Shown here one piece after another: positions 1-12,278 of a stretch of DNA of 64,000 nt. Below the pieces are notes generated by a model. It was not told the DNA's origin. It made no database searches and was given only the letters and a program-made list of their open reading frames with translations. A program made the translations under genes and the position numbers. Origin of the DNA: Centaurea solstitialis (taxonomy: Eukaryota > Streptophyta > Magnoliopsida > Asterales > Asteraceae); NCBI GenBank assembly GCA_030169165.1, contig CM058046.1:16585788-16649787 (forward strand), given 5' to 3'. Positions within the stretch are counted from its first letter, which is position 1, and each line of letters starts with the position of its first letter.

Positions 1-1501
1 AACCATCGAGTTCAGGGCGGTGGTTGATGGCTCTTGACCGCTTGCACCTTTCATGGTGTTCAAGGAAGGGGCTAAAGGCGTAGGCTGCACCACGGCTCCA
101 GACACAGCGGTTTTTGGGTCAACGATACAAACCGAGGCGTTTGTCTGGTCAACGTTTAGGGCAGCAGTTGATTCAGATATAGCCCCTGACTTGAACTTTG
201 GTTTTGGCTTCAGAGCATGAATTCCGGTATACAGCCTGCGACCATTAAGCATCTAGTATTGGATCACGATTATCTTGAAGATAATTGAAAGTTGCAACAT
301 TCAACTTCATTGACAATATATCAATATATTTGTATATAAGTGAAGGCTAGCGGCTAACCTGGCATGCCTAGCATACTCTTCGTAGTTCTCAAGCAGCATT
401 TTTCCGGCCTGCTCGTTTAACGCAGATTCGGGAAATGGCTCAATCAGCAAGCATCTGACTACCTGCAATTGACGACAAGTTATATGACTAATTCTCATTA
501 CGTTTCAGTTAGGAAGCTGAAGACAAGACTATAGAAACTTACAACTAGAACATGACGCAAGCCAAGACTAGGTTTCCAATCCCTTTTCAATGTGTTGACA
601 CATATCTCACCATTCGTCGCAATATTTGGGTGGAAGATCTTGGTCAAAAAATAACCTATAGACAGTAACACAAGAAAGGTTCAGAATGTGAGAAAAGATA
701 TACAAGGTACCTAAGTGAAAGAAAACAAAACACTTGCTTTCACATATTTCTTGGAGTTTACCCATGACAGAACTCAAAGACTTACATCTCAAAGATGAAT
801 AATAGAATCACATACAAATGAATAAGTCCAAGAAACAAGAAAGGTTAAAAATTTGCCAGACCTTTGGGAGGTGAGTGGGGGAAGTCACGAGACAGAACCA
901 ATTTCATGCGAAAAACACCATTCTCATATGGAGTTCCAGCTGCACACCAGAGATACAAAGTCAGAACAAAGGCGTATGTGTTCATATACATACATAGACA
1001 ATATAGGGAAGCTAATGAATACCTGGGCCATCAATATCAGCATATATCGTTGAAAAATCATCATCATTCACTCCTACTTTAATTCCTTCTGGTGGTGTTT
1101 CATCAAGGTTCTTCAATTCCCTAGCAAGTAGCTTGATTACATTTGGAGGAAGATTCTCATTGGTAGCCTGCAATAATCACACATTAAATAAAGACTATGA
1201 GTGCCTGTTTAACCATTCCCAACGAACAATTCTATAAAAACATTTTCAAAGAGCAAATGTACATGAAAGGTGCTAACTTCAACAAACAATTTATTTCATG
1301 GAAATAGCCACCCTTACAGGTAATTTGCCAAAGAAAATTTTGATAGATAGAGAGAGGATGTACCATCAATCAGAAAATAGATTCAAGACCAAGAAGCAAT
1401 CCTAAAGTCTCGAGAGATGGAGACGATCCACAGAAAGGCTTGAAGATCCAAATCCGCCGTGTAGCTAGTGACAGGAACAGATCGTCGATGAAACAGAGTA
1501 C
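1..1501 (-). CDS. UBC22: Ubiquitin-conjugating enzyme E2 22 (UBE2S type), 3' end beyond the window
   Basis: Ubiquitin E2 enzyme of the UBE2S/UBC22 class, known in this family to build Lys11-linked ubiquitin chains. Coding exons on the minus strand: start codon 1366-1364, then 1167-1023, 939-862, 655-543, 462-359 and 235-1 (open at the edge). They join in frame to 226 codons so far, all with GT-AG borders. Visible features are the N-terminal stretch MATNENLPPNVIK, the HPN motif (residues 84-86), the catalytic Cys94 in GEICVNTLK, and a low-complexity C-terminal tail typical of plant UBC22. The ATG is the last three bases of an otherwise untranslated exon (1501-1364), so the E2 fold starts in the next exon. 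An upstream leader exon ends at 2718. The family assignment is secure; the C-terminus is not visible. Confidence 0.94.
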
Positions 1502-2716
1502 CTGTTAAGATGATGAATCATTTCATAAGTTTATGACACATGAAATGGAAATCATAGTTTTCAGCCATATTTAAAATATAAACCCATGCAAAAGGCAAAC
1601 CATCAAATTCAGTTATCATCATCATCCCACTCGACTGGCATTATTGTTCGAAAACTTTTTTCTTAACAAATGGTCTTCCTTTAATTTGTATCAACTTCTA
1701 TCTTTCCCTTTTATACTACCCTCGCAATGGTCTCTAAAGCAAATGATTTGATTTGAATACATAAGAAAGTCTAAATATATGATATTAGTAATTAAAACAT
1801 GACAATGTTCGAACGACAACAGCTTCCATAGATCGTATGTTGGAAAAGAAACCAAGTAAAAGGTCATTCCAGTTAAACTTACGAAAATGAAGCTTAAAAG
1901 GGTGAATGCAAGAATAAGGAAAACCTGTACTAAACCAAAGATGGGGACTAATGCCGGACTCATAAGGCCTAATCCCTAGCTAAGCAGAAAGATGAGTTGA
2001 ACTAAGACAAACAAGTGGTTTACGACACATGTTCAGAATTAGTAAGCCGAAAGCTATGTAATTTGTTGGTTTTCTGTAAGCAATATCTCCATTTGGCTAT
2101 CAAGCACATAAACAGATAACCTTACCTTTAATACAAGCAACAATGCCTATGGGATTTGCCTTGCAAAAAAGGATAACTAAGGGTATCAGAATCCAACAAC
2201 CAAACAACAATTACCATTACGAGCAACGGCAACACATTAGCTCATTTAACATGCCTACAATGCAAAGAAAGCATAAACCCAAACACACAGCAGGAAATAA
2301 AAGTACCCAATTAAAGTTAAAACAAAATCAAAAAAGTAAGATCCCCTCTTGAATTATTCACCCAAACCCTATCAATAACTTTAAAACTCCCAAATGTCCA
2401 CAAAACGCCAAGAAAACCAACCAATTTGTATCCTGGAGATGAAAAACCCCCAATTCTCCATAAAAAAGATTCAATTAACGTTAACGGTTGACCTAATCTA
2501 CTCTTTATACTAAAAAGAGAGAAGTGGTCTGCTCTTTTTACAGCCAAAGACAAAAAAAACCGCAAAAACAAAAACCCTAATTCAGAAATCAAACACAATT
2601 CACCAAATTAAACAACGATCAAACGAAATTCAACCAACGATATAAAACAATTATACAAAAACCACATTAAATCAGAAAAACCATTTCAATAAACTTAAAA
2701 AGAACGAGATATACTA

Positions 2717-2960
2717 CCTCAAATCAAGAACCTTTCGTTCACAGTGGGCAAACAAGAATCGAATCACAGATTGCAGAAATTGATGAGAAATCGATGGATC
2801 GCTCTCTCTTTCAAATGATTAATTGAGGTTTAAAAATGGAGAACGACAGAAGAGAGAGATAGAGAGAGAAGAGCGTTGAGCTTTTGGGGATAGATAGATA
2901 TAGACATAGATATAGATATAGATACAGATATATATCCAACAATGTTCAAGAGTTTACCGT
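2717..2960 (-). promoter_or_regulatory. UBC22 leader exon and proximal promoter (approximate)
   Basis: On the minus strand a leader exon appears to end at 2718 with donor GT at 2717-2716. It is rich in CT (GA on the plus strand), as plant leaders often are. Upstream, 2889-2935 is a GATA/TAGATA simple repeat. The transcription start cannot be placed. Confidence 0.45.
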
Positions 2961-3258
2961 TGAGGGTTTCTGATGAAGTTTCACTTTGGTACCCTGTATT
3001 ATAGATGGTTACAGTTAAGACCCCTGGTGTATGGGGTGGATTATGTTATTTGTGTATAGTTTTGGGGTGGAATTGAACTTGTCTCATTCCCTCCGTCGGT
3101 ACAAAGCCGAAAATGGAAATAAAAAAAGTGTCACTATCATTCACAGCTTGCTTTTTTTAATTGGTTTTTCAATATTTTCAATTATTAGATTTTGATAAAA
3201 TAAAAGACCGCATTATTAATTAATAATCCCTCATTTTCAAAATCTTGATTCTTTTTAA

Positions 3259-3749
3259 CCGCATGTTAGTGCAAGTGAGTATCATCGTGTCAATATGGTA
3301 TTAAATCACGATGACCCGAGTTCGAAATCTCTTCAAAGAGAATAATCACCTCCAACCTAGTCATCCAGTTTCCATTTAAAAGGTTTTACACCCTGTTCTC
3401 GAGTTTTTTTTTACCAAAGGAAAGGAAAGGGTTCGGAAGGAAAGCTAGGAATTTGTGTTCTCGAGTTTCATTTAAGGAAAGAAAGGGAAGGAAACGGAGG
3501 GGTTTGGAGGGGGAGTTTAAGCTTATTTTGGCTTAAAAGCTACCCTCCCACTTTTGGGATGATTTGGAAGGAAAGGGAAGGGTACTTCACTTATTAAACT
3601 CAAGAACAGGGTGTTAAGGCATCAGCTAGGATTCGAACCCAACACATGTTCAGGGAAAATCTCCCGCAATTGACTCCAGTAGGAGTCGAACTCCTGACCT
3701 TCACCATATGGGAATAATAACCATGCATTAGACCAACTGAGCTGGCCAT
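3259..3749 (-). mobile_element. tRNA-headed SINE-like retroposon, interrupted by a TTA-flanked MITE
   Basis: On the minus strand the element starts at 3749 with a tRNA-like head: box A-like CAGCTCAGTTGG, then box B-like GAGTTCGACTCC. It ends near 3259. It lies between imperfect direct repeats of about 25 bases (3232-3258 and 3750-3774, both reading like CATTTCAAAATCTTGATT), as expected for target-primed insertion. A 225-bp MITE (3389-3613) sits inside, so the SINE itself is about 263 bp. It is not a functional tRNA gene, because no matching acceptor stem is present. Confidence 0.6.
3389..3613. mobile_element. PIF/Harbinger-like MITE, 225 bp, TSD TTA
   Basis: Terminal inverted repeat CACCCTGTTCTCGAGTTT at the left, matched by AAACTCAAGAACAGGGTG at the right. 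Flanked by TTA at 3386-3388 and 3614-3616, the target duplication of PIF/Harbinger elements. The interior is rich in GGAAAGGAAA. It resembles the 52.3-kb element in terminal sequence and purine-rich composition. Confidence 0.75.
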
Positions 3750-3774
3750 CATTTCAAAATCTCGATTTATTTAA

Positions 3775-5189
3775 ATATTTTAATTTCTTGATACAACATT
3801 TTCTTTTCTTTTTTGATAAATTCTTAATTCAAGGAGGATCCATAGCTAAGCCCCCTCCAAATTCAGAGGTCGGGTGGCCTTAAAAGTAGCTTGGCGGTTA
3901 ACCAAGAAAAGCATGAGATCTTTACTTGCACTTGGAATGCAAAAGCATTCTTTTCGATCTTGTGTGACAGTTAAGAAATTGCAGTCTTCCAAATAGGAAT
4001 TGGCCAATCCATGGGTATACCATGAAGTTACAAATGTTGTACCTGTAAACCAACCCCCTACAGCGAAATAGGCACAAGGAAAGAGCAGTATGCTTTTGTT
4101 TTTATTTACATGTGTCTATTATTTAGGTAGAACACCGTTATCAATTTTTTGTAAGAAACTGAATAATGTCTACAGAATAGAAGAGGACTACTACGAGGAA
4201 GAAGAAGAATTTGATAACTTATTTCTACTTGGTATTTATTATTGGTTTTAATTCTAGTTCACAACTCTTAAAAAATGGGATAAATGACTTTATCAAAAAA
4301 GATAAACTTATGCAATGAAATGATTCTCTTGTTACGCTCCAAACAATATAATTCAATTTGACATCATAAAAGAATAATATAATTTGATATGCTGTCTCAA
4401 AAAACCTAATGTCTAATTGTCCACCAACAAAGATGAAGAGTTCCAATAGAATAATAATTTTTAGAACTTAGTTTGGAAGCACATAAAATGAGTTTAAACT
4501 AAAAACCTAACATGCATGAGCATTTATTTCATTTTGATCACAATATCCTTTTATGTTCCAAATCCACAAATGTGTAGATCTTTTGGGTCTTGCGATAGGA
4601 TTAAGTTCTCTTCACGAATTTATTATTTTACTTGTGTTTAATCTATAAAAATAAATAAACATGTAATTATATTTTCATCTGTTTTAAACTTAATTAACAT
4701 CATATAAAATTTATTCAATTAATATTAAAACAAGTTCAAAGTCATGCAATTAATATTTTTTATTAAGCTCGTACATAAATTATGATATTGTGACATCTTC
4801 TTATCAGAACATAATTATTATTTAGCATTCCCTTGTAGTTTATATAGGTGATTATTTTTGTGCATTTTTAAAGTTCGGTGCTCATCTGGCCAAAGTAGGT
4901 GGGGTCTGTAATCAAACACTATAGTCCAAGCCAAAACAAATAGAATCCACAAGATTGTTTTATATTAATATTGATATATTTTTATATCTTATAAAATCAG
5001 ATGAGATTATGCAAAATATTATTCATTCAAGTAATCAACCTAACATTAATAACTATTTCAACGCCTCAGAAAGGAAAACAATTGTAACGCTTAACATCAA
5101 AGGATATGCTGCACTTAATTTATTTTGCTATCAGATTTTATTTAAGGTTTTCTAGAACAATGTTCTGTATTATTGAAAAGAAGAATTTA
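3775..5189. other. Gene-free AT-rich interval
   Basis: No exon-like open frame, RNA gene or delimitable transposon recognised. 3841-4080 is less AT-rich and may be the remnant of an old dispersed repeat. Confidence 0.5.
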
Positions 5190-5560
5190 GGGGCGTTTGG
5201 TTGGGGGTATTGAGCAGTCAGGAATGGGAATGATAATGAAAACTGTTGTTTGGTTTGATATTATATAATGGAATCATTCCTGCAGATCCATTAATTTCCA
5301 TTCCTGACCAAATTGGGGGGAATGAAATTTTTATTTCTACTTGGTTCTTTTTTCCACTCATTGTTCCATCATGGATGTTAAATGAAATATCTTTTGTATT
5401 TTCAAGTTGGAAAAACATATTTTTTCAATATGAAGCAATTTTTCATTGATTATAGTGGGTTAACCAAATAGCATCAATGCAATGCTCATTCCTATTCCCA
5501 TTCTCGTGCATTCCCATTTTCATTTTCATTCCCATTCCCTGAAATGAACCAAACGCCCCC
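5190..5560. mobile_element. PIF/Harbinger-like MITE, 371 bp, TSD TTA
   Basis: Ends GGGGCGTTTGGTT and AACCAAACGCCCC are inverted, flanked by TTA at 5187-5189 and 5561-5563. The interior holds ATTCC/GGAAT motifs in both orientations, giving a foldback. The short open frames here come from the transposon and do not resemble a gene. Confidence 0.75.
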
Positions 5561-5578
5561 TTAGTTATTGATTATAAA

Positions 5579-5866
5579 ATCATCCATATCAGTAGACTGT
5601 CTTGCCAATCAACCCAATCGCCACATCAGCACTACATCAGCTTTCCATTATCTTACTCAAACCAACCCAATCTAACTCAAGAGAGAGAAAGAAGAGAGAG
5701 ATAGAGAGAAAGGAAAGAGAGGGTGGGTGGGGTAGTCTTTGCAGTCGACAAGCACATACCGAAACCAACCCAAGCCGATCAGCCTCGGCGGTGGTGCCGA
5801 TGGAACCAATCGGCAAGGGGGTAACCGATGCCTTGCCAACCGTCCGCTGCGGATGGTCTAAGAAAT
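5579..5866. repeat. Possible MITE with CATCC terminal motifs
   Basis: The left end reads ATCATCCATATCAG; the right end, inverted, reads AGACCATCCGCAGCGG. The interior has a GA-rich tract (5680-5740) and a GC-richer right half. Target duplications are not clear, so limits and class are tentative. Confidence 0.35.
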
Positions 5867-6301
5867 AGATGTTTTAAGACGAACCTACTTTATTCTCATT
5901 TTGTATTTTTTAAAATAAAATATTTATCATAAAAAGTTTATTGTTGTGTTTATGAAGACATTTTCAGAAGCTAATTTTTTAATTTTCATAACCATTATAT
6001 GTTCTATTTTTTAATATGCTTTTGATTTTATGTCTTTGGTCTATGATTGTTTTTTGGTTATAATCCCTCGCATTTGTCAAATACACTTTTAGACTTTTTT
6101 GTTTCATAGCTCAATATTATCTATTGGTAAAAGTCTCATATTTAAGTCATTTACATGAGAGGCAATTTAATCTTTTTACCATCATTCCTCTCATCTTCTT
6201 TTCTTCTCAATCAATTCAAGAACATCACTTGCACCCTCTTTCGACCAGACACCACAGTGCCGGATGTATTGTCTTATTAGAGGGCGGAAGGGCCCTCGTT
6301 A

Positions 6302-6596
6302 AAGGGTCATTTACTTAACTCTTACTCCATAAGTGCTTATCGGGTGAATTATCTTACGGAGTGAACATGACAAGAACTAAAGTCTTACCCGATAAGAGTG
6401 ATGGCATGAACCGAGAGTCTTACACGGTAAGTGAGATTGATGAATTTTATACGTTAAGTGCTTATGGGGTAAATTGTTGCATACAATACCTTTTTGAGAT
6501 ACCAAAATATTGTTCGATATGGTAGATGATAATGTTCCATTTTAGCACTAAAACGCTTACCAGGTAAGTGTTTAAGTAAACAGCCCGAAAGATTAT
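6302..6596. mobile_element. MITE, same family as 57938-58218
   Basis: Left end AAGGGTCATTTACTTAA and right end TTAAGTAAACAGCCC are inverted. Several CTTACCCGGTAAG-like motifs occur inside in both orientations, as in the better preserved copy at 57.9 kb. The left TTA (6299-6301) is present; the right one has decayed. Confidence 0.6.
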
Positions 6597-7099
6597 TAGC
6601 AGGAGGCACTACATTTGGCCAGAACCAAAAGTGTATTTTACAATTTGAGAGATGAAAACAAGACAAAAGCCATAGGCGAGGGACCAAATGTAATTCACGT
6701 TATATTAATGAAAATAATAAAAGTAAAGGGTAAAGATGCCAACGCACTTTGCCTTGGTTAAAGGACCATAATCAGAGCATTGAATTAGGGGCATCAATTG
6801 CAAAAAATAGTCCTTTAATTATTTGTTAATTATCCAGATTTCATTAACTGGTAAATTTATTTTCATGTTGTTTTTTCAAAATTATACTCATTTACGTTTG
6901 ATACATAACTTAATATTAAGACTTGATTAGTAAAATAACATATAGTATATAAAATACAAACAAACAAATTCAGATTTGCTCCATAAGAATGTAAAGAGTG
7001 TAGCCGTTTTTTCCTTTACAAACTGCAATACTTACTAGATGTGAAGAATCGTATGAAAAGTTGCGTTAACAATAAAAACTGTAAAAAGTGAATCTAAAC
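6597..7099. other. Gene-free AT-rich interval
   Basis: Nothing recognisable: no conserved frame, no RNA gene, no clear terminal repeats. Confidence 0.5.
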
Positions 7100-7500
7100 T
7101 TTTGATCTCTTTTAATCTCATGTTCTCCATTGAAATGTGCTTTAAAAAAAGTTGATTTGCTACATCTTATTTTGACGCATCTCATCCTAATGTGCATTCA
7201 TTTCTTATCCAACAATTAATAACCACTTTTCATAAAAAAAAACTATCCATTTAATATTGACCATTGATCTTACATATGGACGGCTAGGATCTGATTCACA
7301 AGTTCACACTAAAAATATGGTTCACAAATAAAATTTCCTCTATATAGATTTCGGTAAGAAGTTGAGATTAACGTGAGTGGTGGTTATCAACCGTTAGATG
7401 AAAAATAAATACACATTAGAATAAGATGCATCATATCAATTCCATTATAAAGAACAATTCATGGTAGGGCATTAAAAGTGATCAACTCTTCAAATCCACT
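7100..7500. repeat. Dispersed inverted-repeat element, copy 1
   Basis: Two opposed arms: 7160-7240 (TCTCATCCTAATGTGCATTC) and 7375-7445 (ACATTAGAATAAGATGCATC) pair imperfectly. The right arm recurs at 46833-46930 and the left-arm pattern at 27410-27600, so this is a low-copy family. No coding content. Confidence 0.5.
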
Positions 7501-7913
7501 TCACATACTTCTAACGTTAACTTCAATTTCTCATACTATTTTTCGCGTAGGTATCTAATGGGTGTATGTAGATGACAATGACAAACAAAAGTGGTAGAAT
7601 GGATTGTATGAAGATAATTTCATTAAGTTTTGTTAAGAATTTTGTCATCAAATTGTAAAAAAATTAAACAAAAACACAACATCCTTGTTGAAAGTTTAGT
7701 CATGTATCATTTTTAAAGAAGGGTAATTTAGTCACATCTCATTTGAAAAAAAAAAAATCTGTTGCATCGTACATTACGTGTGATAGATATGATTTTGTTT
7801 CATTTAAACGACTATAAAAGTGGGGTTTGCTTACTCCTTTGAGTATTTGGGGAATGAAATAGATGAAATAACGAAAACAATATATTACATAAAGTTCTAC
7901 TGATTAACATCTT

Positions 7914-7985
7914 GTGGCTGTAGTTTAGTGGTAAGAATTCCACGTTGTGGCCGTGGAGACCTGGGCTCGAATCCCAGCAGCCACA
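7914..7985 (+). tRNA. tRNA-His (anticodon GTG)
   Basis: Complete nuclear tRNA. Acceptor stem GTGGCTG (7914-7920) pairs with CAGCCAC (7978-7984); discriminator A at 7985. Anticodon stem CCACG/CGTGG (7940-7944, 7952-7956) encloses loop TTGTGGC with anticodon GTG at 7947-7949. The T arm holds GGGCTCGAATCCC. A T-rich run directly downstream (7987-8000) can serve as the Pol III terminator. In eukaryotes the extra G at position -1 is added after transcription. No intron. It stands alone. Confidence 0.96.
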
Positions 7986-8024
7986 CTTTATTTTTATTTA
8001 TTGGTTGCAGAGTGAATTACAACA

Positions 8025-8156
8025 TTCATCCTTATGTTTTGCTGTTTATCAAATTTGGTCCCTAAAATTATGGAATTCTTTTTTATGCAGTTCATCCTTA
8101 TGTTTTGCTGTTTATCAAATTTGGTCCCTAAAATTATGGAATTTTTTTTTATGCAG
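8025..8156. repeat. 66-bp tandem duplication
   Basis: Two copies of a 66-bp unit, 8025-8090 and 8091-8156, almost identical apart from a T/C difference in the T run near each copy's end. The near identity points to a recent event. It lies 40 bp downstream of the tRNA-His gene and encodes nothing recognisable. Confidence 0.85.
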
Positions 8157-8224
8157 TAAAACCAGAAAATAGAATAGATGCCAAAGCAAGAAATTATACA
8201 AATGATAATCAAAACATTAGTGGT

Positions 8225-8420
8225 CGGTAATATCATTGAGAGGGACGGTAGATGACATTTCTATTTATCCGGTTCGATTCACGGGATGAGCATGCGATGA
8301 CACCCTAATCATGGGTCGACTTTTGGGTCTATCAGACCACCCGGGTTCGATTCATCGGGTGAGCAAGCATGTAGTGATACTTTGACTTTTGGGTCGATCT
8401 ATAGTCGGATGTCCGTAACT
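8225..8420. repeat. Degenerate copy of the GGTAATAT...GGGTTCGA repeat family
   Basis: Begins GGTAATATCATTGAGAGGG and contains CCGGTTCGATTC and CCGGGTTCGATTC, box B-like motifs. The opening section resembles the repeats at 58690-58910 (+) and 53560-53880 (-). A diverged SINE-like origin is possible. Confidence 0.4.
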
Positions 8421-9066
8421 CTGTATGAATCCTGGATACGTTGTCGACCCCGTGTTAAGATGTGTACGTGAATTACATGCGGTTTCAAAAAAAGATTATG
8501 CAAATGATGCCCACTGGTTATTTCTGCATAAAACAAATGGCGAAAGCATATATTTGAGAACATGTGTATGCATTAATCTGCAAAAGAAGAAAGCAACATC
8601 TTTTCCCCCCTTTTCTCTGCTTATTCTATAAAACCCAAATCAAGCCAACACAGTGGAAAATTGATCGAAAACGCAATCAATTACTGAAAGATTCCCCAAA
8701 TTGCATTCTATTTCAACACCCTATTCCCAAAATTTCCTCTAATTTCAAAACCCTTAACTGAATCAGGTCAGTCTATTTCAAATCTTGTTTTATATCATCA
8801 ATTACTGCTTCGTTAACGATGTATTTTGCATAAAATATTACGAGATTCTTTGTTCTTTGCGTTCATTCCAATCTCAATTCATGATCGCAATAGACAGTCT
8901 AGGGTTTATAATTTAGTCTCTGTTCTTGTATTCATGACCAGTTGATATGAACCCTAGGTCAAATACATTTGATTTTGGAAGGGTATTCACTTATTGTTTC
9001 TATCATGATCTTAATGTTAGATCCTAAAAGGTGTTGGATTCTTATAAGGGTGTAAGAAGAAGAAGC

Positions 9067-11569
9067 ATGGTTAACTCGGAAAAGCCGCGTAGGAGAGTTG
9101 CATTTGTGTTAATTGATGGATTGGGAGATGTTTCTATTCCGAGATTTGGGTATAAAACTCCTCTGGAAGCTGCAAAGGTGCCAAATTTGGATGCCATTGC
9201 TTCTGCTGGAGTTAACGGTCTTATGGACCCGGTCGAAGTAGGGTTGGGCTGCGGAAGTGATACCGCTCACCTTTCGCTATTGGGTTATGATCCTCGGGTG
9301 TATTACCGTGGTCGAGGCGCGTTTGAATCGATGGGTGCTGGATTGGCCATGGCACCAGGGGATATTGCTTTTAAGGTATCTATACAGGCTTACTCTTATT
9401 TGAAATACGAATGTTAGGTAATATGTTTGATATATTGCAAACATAAATGATGATTGCTTGTAAAAATTGAGTTTTGATTGATGGTGTCTGCAAGACTGTT
9501 TTGCTACGTGTTTTAGTAGAGCTAATACGAACTTATGCATGTTGAAAGTCCTATGGTTTGTTGGTCTTTTTTATGCATACGCTTTTAATTCATAATTTTG
9601 AATCTGCATGAGTGAAAGTTACCACATTTGTGCTCATTTTTGTAATATTTGTAATCAATTATACTTGGAAAATAGGAATTTTTCTTTTTCTTGATGCAAG
9701 ACAATGTATGGTTTTGATGTACTTTCGTGTTGGAGGGTACTGCTAAAAAGCATGATGAGGACATTGGTTTCAACACAGGTCCCATTTTGTGTGGACATCA
9801 AATAGAAATCCACCAACTTCTATATCTTGCTTGTTTCTTGGTCGTGGTTGATGACTTGATGCTGATTTTCGTTTCTTTGACAATCCATCAGTCAAATTTC
9901 GCTACCCTCGATGAAAAAACAGGAGTAGTCACCAGCAGAAGGGCAGATAGACACTTTGAAGAAGAAGGCCCCATCTTGTGTGCAGCACTGGATAAAATGA
10001 AGCTGCCATCTTTTCCCGAGTATGAAGTCAGAGTCAGGTGTGCTTCCTCCTAATGGAAGTAACTTCTCTTGCTTTACAATGTGGATAACTACCGAAACTG
10101 TATCATTGTTTCAGACTTGATCAAATTACAAGACTTGTGGATCTAAATCAATACCCATAAATGTATTCTTAACAAATTAATGGGCAAGTTAGAAAGATTG
10201 AAGCTTTCCAAAAATAGGAAATGCATTTTTGGTTACAAATGATGTTGATCTGTATGGTTCTTATGCTAATCTTAGAATTTTTTTACAGGTATGCAACGGA
10301 GCATAGATGTGGGGTTGTTGTGAAAGGACCTAAACTAAGTGGAAATATATCAGGAACGGACCCATTAAAGGATAACCGCTTACTGTTAGAAGCACAAGCT
10401 CTCGATGATACAGAAGAGGCCAAGCATACTGCCACCGTTGTCAATGAATTATCCAAGGAAATTTCTAAAATCTTGGTTGCTCATCCCCTGAACGGAAAAC
10501 GTGCTGCTGAAGGAAAGAACATTGCCAACATTGTACTTTTACGAGGCTGTGGCATTAGGATCGAGGTATGGTCTTATCTTTTTTCTTTTTGACATATATA
10601 AATAATATCTATACTTGGAAAATATCAAAATACACACACAGGGTATGGTATGTTAATCAAACGAAAAAGAAAACGAAATTTTCCTTCTTGACAAAGATGT
10701 AATTTTTTACAGGTTCCATCATTTGAGAAGAACCATGGACTACGGCCATGCATGGTGGCTCCTACGAAAATCATAGCTGGGCTTGGCTTATCCCTTGGTA
10801 TTGATATTCTAGAAGCTCCCGGAGCCACAGGAGATTATCGAACCTTATTGACATCTAAAGCAACTGCAATAGCAAACGCATTATCGGCTCCTATGAAGAC
10901 TTGCCCCAATGTTTTCGTACCAGGAGAAGACGAACACAAGCCTGGCCTTTCTGATGGTTACGATTTCGGATTTCTTCACATAAAGGTCTTGTCAACCTTA
11001 TCATTTTGAATATTTATGATGGGAATTTAACAGATCGAATAAAGATTTCATATAAATGAAAAGGTTAACTAAATTCTTGATTGCAGGCGATAGATGATGC
11101 AGGTCATGATAAAGCAAGTGTTTTTAAAGTGAAAGGGTTGGAAGCCGTTGATAAAGCCATCGGGCAGCTTGCGAGGCTTCTTTGGGAGGCTGAGTCAACA
11201 GGTCAATTCGAGTTTTCGCTTTGTATCACAGGAGACCATTCGACTCCGGTTGAATACGGAGATCACAGCTTCGAACCTGTTCCGTTTACTCTATGTCGGT
11301 TGAAAGACTATGTGGGTGCGGTTGGCGGAGACTCGGTGATCAAACAAACTTGTCTTGATGCATTTCCTTTACCGATTGTTAACGCCGGTGAAGACTTGTT
11401 ATTATCGGGTGATGTGGTGGCAGAAGAAGAAAAGGAAAGAAGGCAAGCGTTTTCCGGTGATTCAGTTTGGAAGTTGAGTGAAATAGCAGTGGCTAAGGGT
11501 TGTCTTGGGCGGTTTCCCGGCGGTCAGATGATGGGGATTATAAAGAAATTTATTCAACTTGAGTTATGA
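9067..11569 (+). CDS. Cofactor-independent phosphoglycerate mutase, archaeal (ApgM) type
   Basis: Family role: interconversion of 3- and 2-phosphoglycerate in glycolysis without 2,3-bisphosphoglycerate; alkaline-phosphatase superfamily, metal dependent. Exons 9067-9375, 9892-10037, 10289-10565, 10713-10985 and 11087-11569, all GT-AG, join to 495 codons plus TGA. Visible are the metal-binding Asp in VLIDGLGD (residues 14-21), the presumed nucleophile Ser64 in GCGSDTAH, and late motifs DDAGHDKA and ITGDHSTPVEYGDHS with metal-ligand Asp/His. All catalytic motifs are present, so it looks functional. The start is the ATG beginning MVNSEKPRRR; the short frame upstream lacks an ATG in the right place. 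No targeting peptide is evident, suggesting the cytosol. Plants keep this form alongside the unrelated iPGM. A leader intron with donor near 8767 is likely. Confidence 0.95.
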
Positions 11570-12278
11570 GTAATGGAGGTTGATAAATAACAGTTGTAAG
11601 ATGATTAAAATGATCTTGAAATAATGTCAAAGACTGGACCTTGGTGATGTAAGGAATGTTGACAATTTACATATGATTGTATGTTGTTTTTATCTTTACA
11701 CTTTGACTAATATGAAAGAGTCAGATGTAATCCATTAGGACCAATTCTTATAAGAACCTATATTTTGTAATTTTGTTTTGTTGCCCCATTGTTACATTCA
11801 TCGTTACAAAATACAAATCTTTTCTTTTTTTTTGCCATTGATTTTTGTTTTATTTTCTTAAATCAATTAAAAAAAATTAACAAAGTAACATTATACAAAA
11901 CCCTAAGAAAGAATCAAGATTGTTGTAAAAGAACTCAAATAAAAAGTGACTTATAATAGAAGGATGTTAACGCTTCATTTATGATATTCTAATGTTTATT
12001 TTTTTAAGTTTTCGGTGTGGAGAGTTAGGTTAAAATTAAGGTTTTTGGCCAAAATGAAAGATGTTGGGTGGTGATCGGTATTTGTAGAATAGTTTTAAGT
12101 AATTGGATATTTATATTGATGTTTGAAAATTTATGAATCTATGATTGGGAAGATTTTACTCGAAGATCTAAGTCTATTCAAGGAAACTCGAGTTTGGTGT
12201 AAAATCTAGTTTATTTTTGAGAACTACATGAATTGGGTGTGTTTGTCACTTAATTTGGGGTCGAATAGTTTAGACTTT
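11570..12278. other. 3' flank of the phosphoglycerate mutase gene; no gene seen
   Basis: The first 200-250 bases are probably 3' UTR. The rest is AT-rich without recognisable content. Confidence 0.5.

Noticed and set aside
3660..3750. Functional tRNA gene on the minus strand
   Set aside because: Box A- and box B-like motifs are present, but the acceptor stem does not pair; treated as a SINE head.
9727..10053. Open frame starting upstream of phosphoglycerate mutase exon 2
   Set aside because: Only 9892-10037 matches the family; the upstream part is intron, and exon 1 joins directly to SNFATLDEK in phase.
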